Origin: Candidatus Eiseniibacteriota bacterium | GTDB lineage: Bacteria > Eisenbacteria > RBG-16-71-46 > CAIMUX01 > WJJG01 | NCBI GenBank assembly: GCA_016867695.1 | Contig: VGIY01000018.1 | Coordinates: 1 to 18,135, forward strand | Direction of reading: 5' to 3' | Length of the DNA stretch: 18,135 nt | Shown: positions 15,162 through 18,135 of the stretch, piece after piece | Numbering within the stretch: the stretch's first letter is position 1 | Layout of the letters: every line of letters begins with the position of its first letter | The notes under the pieces: model-generated | What the model was told of the DNA's origin: nothing | The model's database searches: none | The model's input: the letters and a program-made list of their open reading frames with translations, nothing else | Made by a program: the position numbers and the translations under genes

Positions 15162-16529
15162 TCACCTCTGGATCACGAGCTTCATCTCCCGGCGTTCCCC
15201 TCCGGCGAGGATGCGCGCGAAGTAGACCCCGCCCCCGAGCGGGCGCATCTCCTCGTCGGCGGCGTCCCAGAGCAGCCGGTGCGGGCCGGCCGCGCGCAGC
15301 CCGGCCACGAGCTGGCGCACCTTCCGCCCCGAGCCGTCGAAGATCGCCAGGTCGACCTCGCCCGCTTCGGCGAGCGCGTAGGACAGCTCGGTCCGGCCGG
15401 GCGCCGGATTGGGGTGGGCACGCAGGTCCAGACCGGAGCGCCTCGAGGGATCGTTCCACACGCTGCCCGCGCCGCCGGAGTGCATCTGCGCCTGGACGGC
15501 GACGACGTTGGTGTTCGAGCCGTTGGCCTCGAAGACCGTCTCGATCGTGTTGTCGGTCAGGTCGATGACGTAGACCGGGTGGCTCGTCGTGCCGACCGTG
15601 CCGCCGCAGACGAAGGCCCGCAGGCGTGAATCGAGGATGTCGACATCGCGCGGGTCAGCCGTGGAAGCGAGCGCGATCAGGGTCACATCCAGCGTTCCGG
15701 TGTCGATGATGCAGACATTGTGGCTGTCCTCGCAGGTCACGACCAGCGTGCCGCCGTCGGCGGTGATGTCGATGCCCCAGGGGTCGTCTCCCACGGGAAC
15801 GGTGGCCACCTGGCTGAGCGTGGCCCGCTCGACGATCCGCACGAGGTCGGTGCCGCGGTCGGTGACATAAATGTGCTGCCCGTCCGGCGAGACGACGAGC
15901 TGCCAGAGGCTGCTGCCGATGTCCACCTGGCGCAGGATGGCCGACCCGTCGGCGGCGATCTCGAAGATCGTATTGTCGTACCAGTCGACCAGGTAGAAGA
16001 GCTTGCTGACGGGATCGAGGGCGATGTTCCCCCCGTCGTAGCCGGGGGGCAGCTGGAGGGATCCGCTGACGGTGTAGCTGCCGGTGTCGATGATCGTCAC
16101 GCTCTCGGTGTCCCGGCAGCTGACCAGCGCGAGCGCGCCGTCGTCCGAGAAGGCGATCGAGGTGGGGTACTCGCCGGTGGGGATCCGGTGGATGATCGTG
16201 TTCGTGGCCCGGTCGACGACCACGGCGCCGTCTCCGCCGGCGCCCACGAACCAGACCTCGCTGCCGTCGGGCGTCATCGTCGCGTCATAGGGGTAGTCCC
16301 CCTCGGGGAGCAGGCTGAGCGACGCCCCGGTGGCGTAGCTGTCGAGGTCAAACGGGAAGCAGCTATCGGTTGTCGAGCAGCCGACCCACCCCTCGTTCAG
16401 GCCCCGACCGGCGGCGCCGGAATTCCCGGCGGCCAGCTCATCGATCCACGCGCCGCTCCGGGGCGACGCGATCCCGGTCAGGGCGGCGATCGAGATCAGA
16501 ACCAGCAGCGTTCTCGCTGTGTGGAACAT
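15162..16529 (-). CDS. Secreted YVTN/YncE-type beta-propeller protein with C-terminal sorting domain
   Basis: The 455-residue protein has a signal peptide (MFHTARTLLVLISIAALTG, cleavage probably near residue 27). A seven-blade-type propeller follows (about residues 70-345), made of YVTN-like repeats such as VVVDRATNTIIHRIPTGEYP, SVTIIDTGSYTV, HIYVTDRGTDLVRIVERATL and NVCIIDTGTLDV. The C-terminal 90 residues are a FlgD-like sorting domain: AHPNPAPGRTELSYALAEAG, LAIFDGSGRKVRQL, then GGGVYFARIL and a basic end. Such proteins often act as surface binding or scaffold proteins; no enzyme motif is visible. The ATG at 16529 is chosen because AGGAGG lies eight bases upstream; the frame is open for 24 more codons, but that part is Pro/Arg-rich and would spoil the signal peptide. 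A Cys pair (Cys51, Cys57) may form a disulfide. Confidence 0.85.
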   Translation of the reverse strand: MFHTARTLLVLISIAALTGIASPRSGAWIDELAAGNSGAAGRGLNEGWVGCSTTDSCFPFDLDSYATGASLSLLPEGDYPYDATMTPDGSEVWFVGAGGDGAVVVDRATNTIIHRIPTGEYPTSIAFSDDGALALVSCRDTESVTIIDTGSYTVSGSLQLPPGYDGGNIALDPVSKLFYLVDWYDNTIFEIAADGSAILRQVDIGSSLWQLVVSPDGQHIYVTDRGTDLVRIVERATLSQVATVPVGDDPWGIDITADGGTLVVTCEDSHNVCIIDTGTLDVTLIALASTADPRDVDILDSRLRAFVCGGTVGTTSHPVYVIDLTDNTIETVFEANGSNTNVVAVQAQMHSGGAGSVWNDPSRRSGLDLRAHPNPAPGRTELSYALAEAGEVDLAIFDGSGRKVRQLVAGLRAAGPHRLLWDAADEEMRPLGGGVYFARILAGGERREMKLVIQR

Positions 16530-16639
16530 GGCGCGGCCTCCTCTCGGTCTGCGCGGTCTCCTGGGCGGCGGCGGGAACCATCGGCCGGCGCGATCCACCA
16601 TCCGGATCCGCCTCTCAGCTCAACGACTTGCGCATGCGT

Positions 16640-16648
16640 ATTATCTCA
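16640..16648 (-). promoter_or_regulatory. Extended -10 promoter candidate for the propeller gene
   Basis: On the minus strand TGAGATAAT gives a TG-n-GATAAT extended -10 element in a local AT-richer pocket, about 110 bases upstream of the propeller start. No good -35 box was found. The long leader and single box keep confidence low. Confidence 0.3.
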
Positions 16649-16730
16649 CACATGGACGGTACGGCGCACCCCCGACCTCTCCGGTCGCGCCCCTGTCGGA
16701 GGTTGCCGTCGCGGCGCGGCGCCGCACGAG

Positions 16731-16976
16731 GACGAGGCCGCCATCAGGGACTCGATCCTCTGGGGCACCGGACCGAGTTCCCATCGTGACCAGGTGCATG
16801 CCTACACGACCGTGGGTCATCCGAGCACGATCGCCATCAACCGCTTCGCGCTCGCCGAGCCGGGGACGGCGAAGCTGCGGATCTTCGACTCGGCGGGCCG
16901 GCTGATCCGCCTGCTGCACGAAGGCGTTCCGCCGCGAGGGGATGCCGCCTTCACCTGGGACGGCCGGACGGCCGCC
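16731..16976 (+). pseudogene. Relic of a surface-protein gene with C-terminal sorting domain
   Basis: One plus-strand frame shows real protein similarity for about 80 codons without an intact gene around it. It begins AAIRDSILWGTGPSSHRDQV, which resembles the NSILWGN..... turns of right-handed beta-helix repeat proteins. It continues with IAINRFALAEPGTAKLRIFD, SAGRLIRLLHEGVPPRGDA and FTWDGR, the FlgD-like sorting domain seen in three other proteins here. The domain breaks off after the WDGR motif, before the expected GVYFYRL strand, exactly where the converging gene's stop codon begins (16978). No start codon or ribosome site belongs to it; the frame upstream is only the antisense shadow of the propeller gene. 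It is best read as the leftover 3' end of a deleted gene. The rest of the 448-bp gap (16530-16730) holds only the promoter candidate. Confidence 0.7.
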
Positions 16977-16977
16977 G

Positions 16978-18075
16978 TCAGCGCCGTTGCACGTACCAGA
17001 TGTCGGACCCGAAGACGCCGTCATCGTCGACCAGCACGTGCACGAAGTACATGAGGCTGCCGTCGGCGACGAGGGACGGCTCTCCGACGTAGCCGGTGAT
17101 GACCATCTCCGGTTCGCTCCATGCGCCGCCGGCGCTGTCGTATCGGGAACGGAAGATGCTGCCCGGGCCGCCGCGGTCGGAGACGAAGTAGAGCGTGTGC
17201 GGGTCGTCGGCGGCGAACGCCGGCTGCAGGTCGGCCGCGGCCGAGTTGATCGGCGGGGGCATGGGAACGGGGTCGCTCCAGACGGATCCCTGGAGCGTGG
17301 AGACCCACAGGTCGATGCCGCCGGGCCCGCCGGGGCGGGTGGAGCTCAGGTAGAGACGGCTGCCGTCCGGACTGAGGCAGTGCTCGCCGTCGAGGTAGGG
17401 GGAGTTGATCGGCTCGGGAAGGCGGACGGCCGCGCCGGGCACGCCCTGGACGATCTCGGCGACATAGATGTCCAGCGGGTCTTCGCGCGGCGGCGACATC
17501 TGGTAGCCCGTGTTCTCCTGGCGCGTGGAGTGGAAGTAGACGCGGTCTCCGGAGGGCGTGAAGCTCAGGCGGCCGTCGCACGCGCCGTCACGGGCGCCCC
17601 GGCGCAGCTCGAAGAAGCGCGGCGGGCCGAATCGACCCGGGTCGCCTTCTTTCCGCTCCGCGCGGTAGGTCCCGGTCGTGTCGCGCAGAAGCTCTGCCGG
17701 ATCCGCCTCCACGGCCGGTGACCAGTAGAAGTACAGCACCGATCCGTCCCTGCCGATCGTGACGGCATCCTCCGGACACATCGTGCCGAGCGGGTCCCCG
17801 AGCTTGATGGCCTCGCCCCAGTCCGCGGCGACCACCCGAGGCAGCAGGTAGGGCTGCCGCTGCTCGTCGAAGCTGTAGGCGCACGCCGGGAGCAACTCTC
17901 CATGATGGATGCCGAGCGCGGCCGGGTCTCCGCCGCCCTCCCGCAGGCCGCCGCATCCGCATCCCGAGGCGATGCAGAGACCGACCATGAACCGCCGGAC
18001 GCCGGGCGACGACCAGGGTCCTCGCCCTCCGGGTCGCTGCCGCGGGCGGCGGACTCGGCTTCGGCCCCCGCTCAC
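16978..18075 (-). CDS. Putative lipoprotein with PD40/WD40-like beta-propeller
   Basis: The 365-residue protein has a basic N-terminus, a short hydrophobic segment and an imperfect lipobox (FMVGLCIASGCGCGG, Cys near 39), so it is probably a lipoprotein. The body is a TolB/PD40-type propeller: blades read RLSFTPSGDRVYFHSTRQ, HCLSPDGSRLYLSSTRPGG, DPHTLYFVSDRGGPGSIFRS and EPSLVADGSLMYFVHVLVDD. Related domains occur in periplasmic or outer-membrane binding proteins; no catalytic motif is visible. The start is a GTG at 18075 with AGGAG eight bases upstream. That GTG overlaps the TGA of the upstream gene by four bases, so the two are probably translationally coupled. An ATG at 17988 is possible, but it lacks a good ribosome site and the basic residues of a signal peptide. 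It has no C-terminal sorting domain. Confidence 0.77.
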   Translation of the reverse strand: MSGGRSRVRRPRQRPGGRGPWSSPGVRRFMVGLCIASGCGCGGLREGGGDPAALGIHHGELLPACAYSFDEQRQPYLLPRVVAADWGEAIKLGDPLGTMCPEDAVTIGRDGSVLYFYWSPAVEADPAELLRDTTGTYRAERKEGDPGRFGPPRFFELRRGARDGACDGRLSFTPSGDRVYFHSTRQENTGYQMSPPREDPLDIYVAEIVQGVPGAAVRLPEPINSPYLDGEHCLSPDGSRLYLSSTRPGGPGGIDLWVSTLQGSVWSDPVPMPPPINSAAADLQPAFAADDPHTLYFVSDRGGPGSIFRSRYDSAGGAWSEPEMVITGYVGEPSLVADGSLMYFVHVLVDDDGVFGSDIWYVQRR

Positions 18076-18135
18076 GACCGCTCCTCGACGACCTCGATGG
18101 ATCTGCGGCGCAACTCGTCGATGAAAAGGGCCGGC
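18072..18135 (-). CDS. C-terminal end of an unknown protein, cut by window edge
   Basis: The last 20 codons of a gene run in from the right edge, reading PALFIDELRRRSIEVVEERS before a TGA at 18072-18074. The end is charged and helical, with codon use like the neighbours. The stop overlaps the GTG start of the lipoprotein gene (GTGA), which is the main evidence that this is a real gene end. The fragment is too short to assign a family. Confidence 0.5.
   Translation of the reverse strand, partial: PALFIDELRRRSIEVVEERS

Noticed and set aside
1230..16529. The FlgD-like domains as evidence for flagellar hook genes.
   Set aside because: The domain occurs only at the C-terminus of exported multidomain proteins and no flagellar gene is nearby; it is a sorting or anchoring domain here.
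16530..16601. Extended start of the propeller gene at 16601.
   Set aside because: The added residues are Pro/Arg-rich, lack a ribosome site and would hide a clean signal peptide that starts at 16529 behind AGGAGG.
1..18135. Mobile element, prophage or tRNA gene.
   Set aside because: No transposase, integrase, terminal inverted repeats with target duplication, phage structural gene or tRNA-like cloverleaf was recognised.

Overview
The window is about 18.1 kb of very GC-rich bacterial DNA. Nearly all of it is coding, and all but one of the intact genes lie on the minus strand. Three intact proteins, and a fourth decayed one, carry the same C-terminal module: an NPF-like entry, then LRxxDxxGRxVRTL, then WDGxDxxGxPxxxGVYFxRL and a short basic tail. 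This FlgD-like/type IX-style terminal domain, together with DD..GNGDG..xPGE surface domains, a gingipain-like C25 protein and a tricorn protease, suggests a member of the FCB superphylum or a neighbouring candidate phylum (for example Eisenbacteria- or Krumholzibacteria-like). That placement is inferred from style, not from a marker gene.

Layout. 1-1229: an ECF-type sigma factor with its own sigma70-like promoter, followed by a zinc-finger putative anti-sigma factor cut by the left edge. 1230-3878: an exported class II glutamine amidotransferase fused to surface domains. 3948-5150: a FIST-domain sensor-like protein. 5233-8997: a large C25 (gingipain-family) secreted protein whose expected catalytic His appears to be Arg. 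8998-9229: two strong hairpins, a promoter candidate and a structured leader. 9230-12832 and 12852-14162: tricorn protease and thiC, 19 bp apart and probably one transcript read thiC then tricorn. 14163-14467: a divergent intergenic region with three tandem 41-bp hairpin repeats. 14468-15037: the only intact plus-strand gene, a small HD-domain phosphohydrolase. 15056-15116: a hairpin pair between convergent genes. 15162-16529: a secreted YVTN-type beta-propeller protein. 16530-16977: an intergenic stretch with a plus-strand gene relic. 16978-18075: a putative lipoprotein propeller, coupled by a 4-bp overlap to an upstream gene cut by the right edge.

How the genes may work together. The left half (C25 protein, FIST, amidotransferase, sigma/anti-sigma) reads as a minus-strand neighbourhood of envelope proteins with a candidate ligand sensor and a transcriptional regulator. 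Any functional link is inference. The thiC-tricorn pair joins thiamine pyrimidine synthesis and cytosolic peptide breakdown in one likely operon. No RNA genes, CRISPR array, insertion sequence, prophage or plasmid feature was seen.
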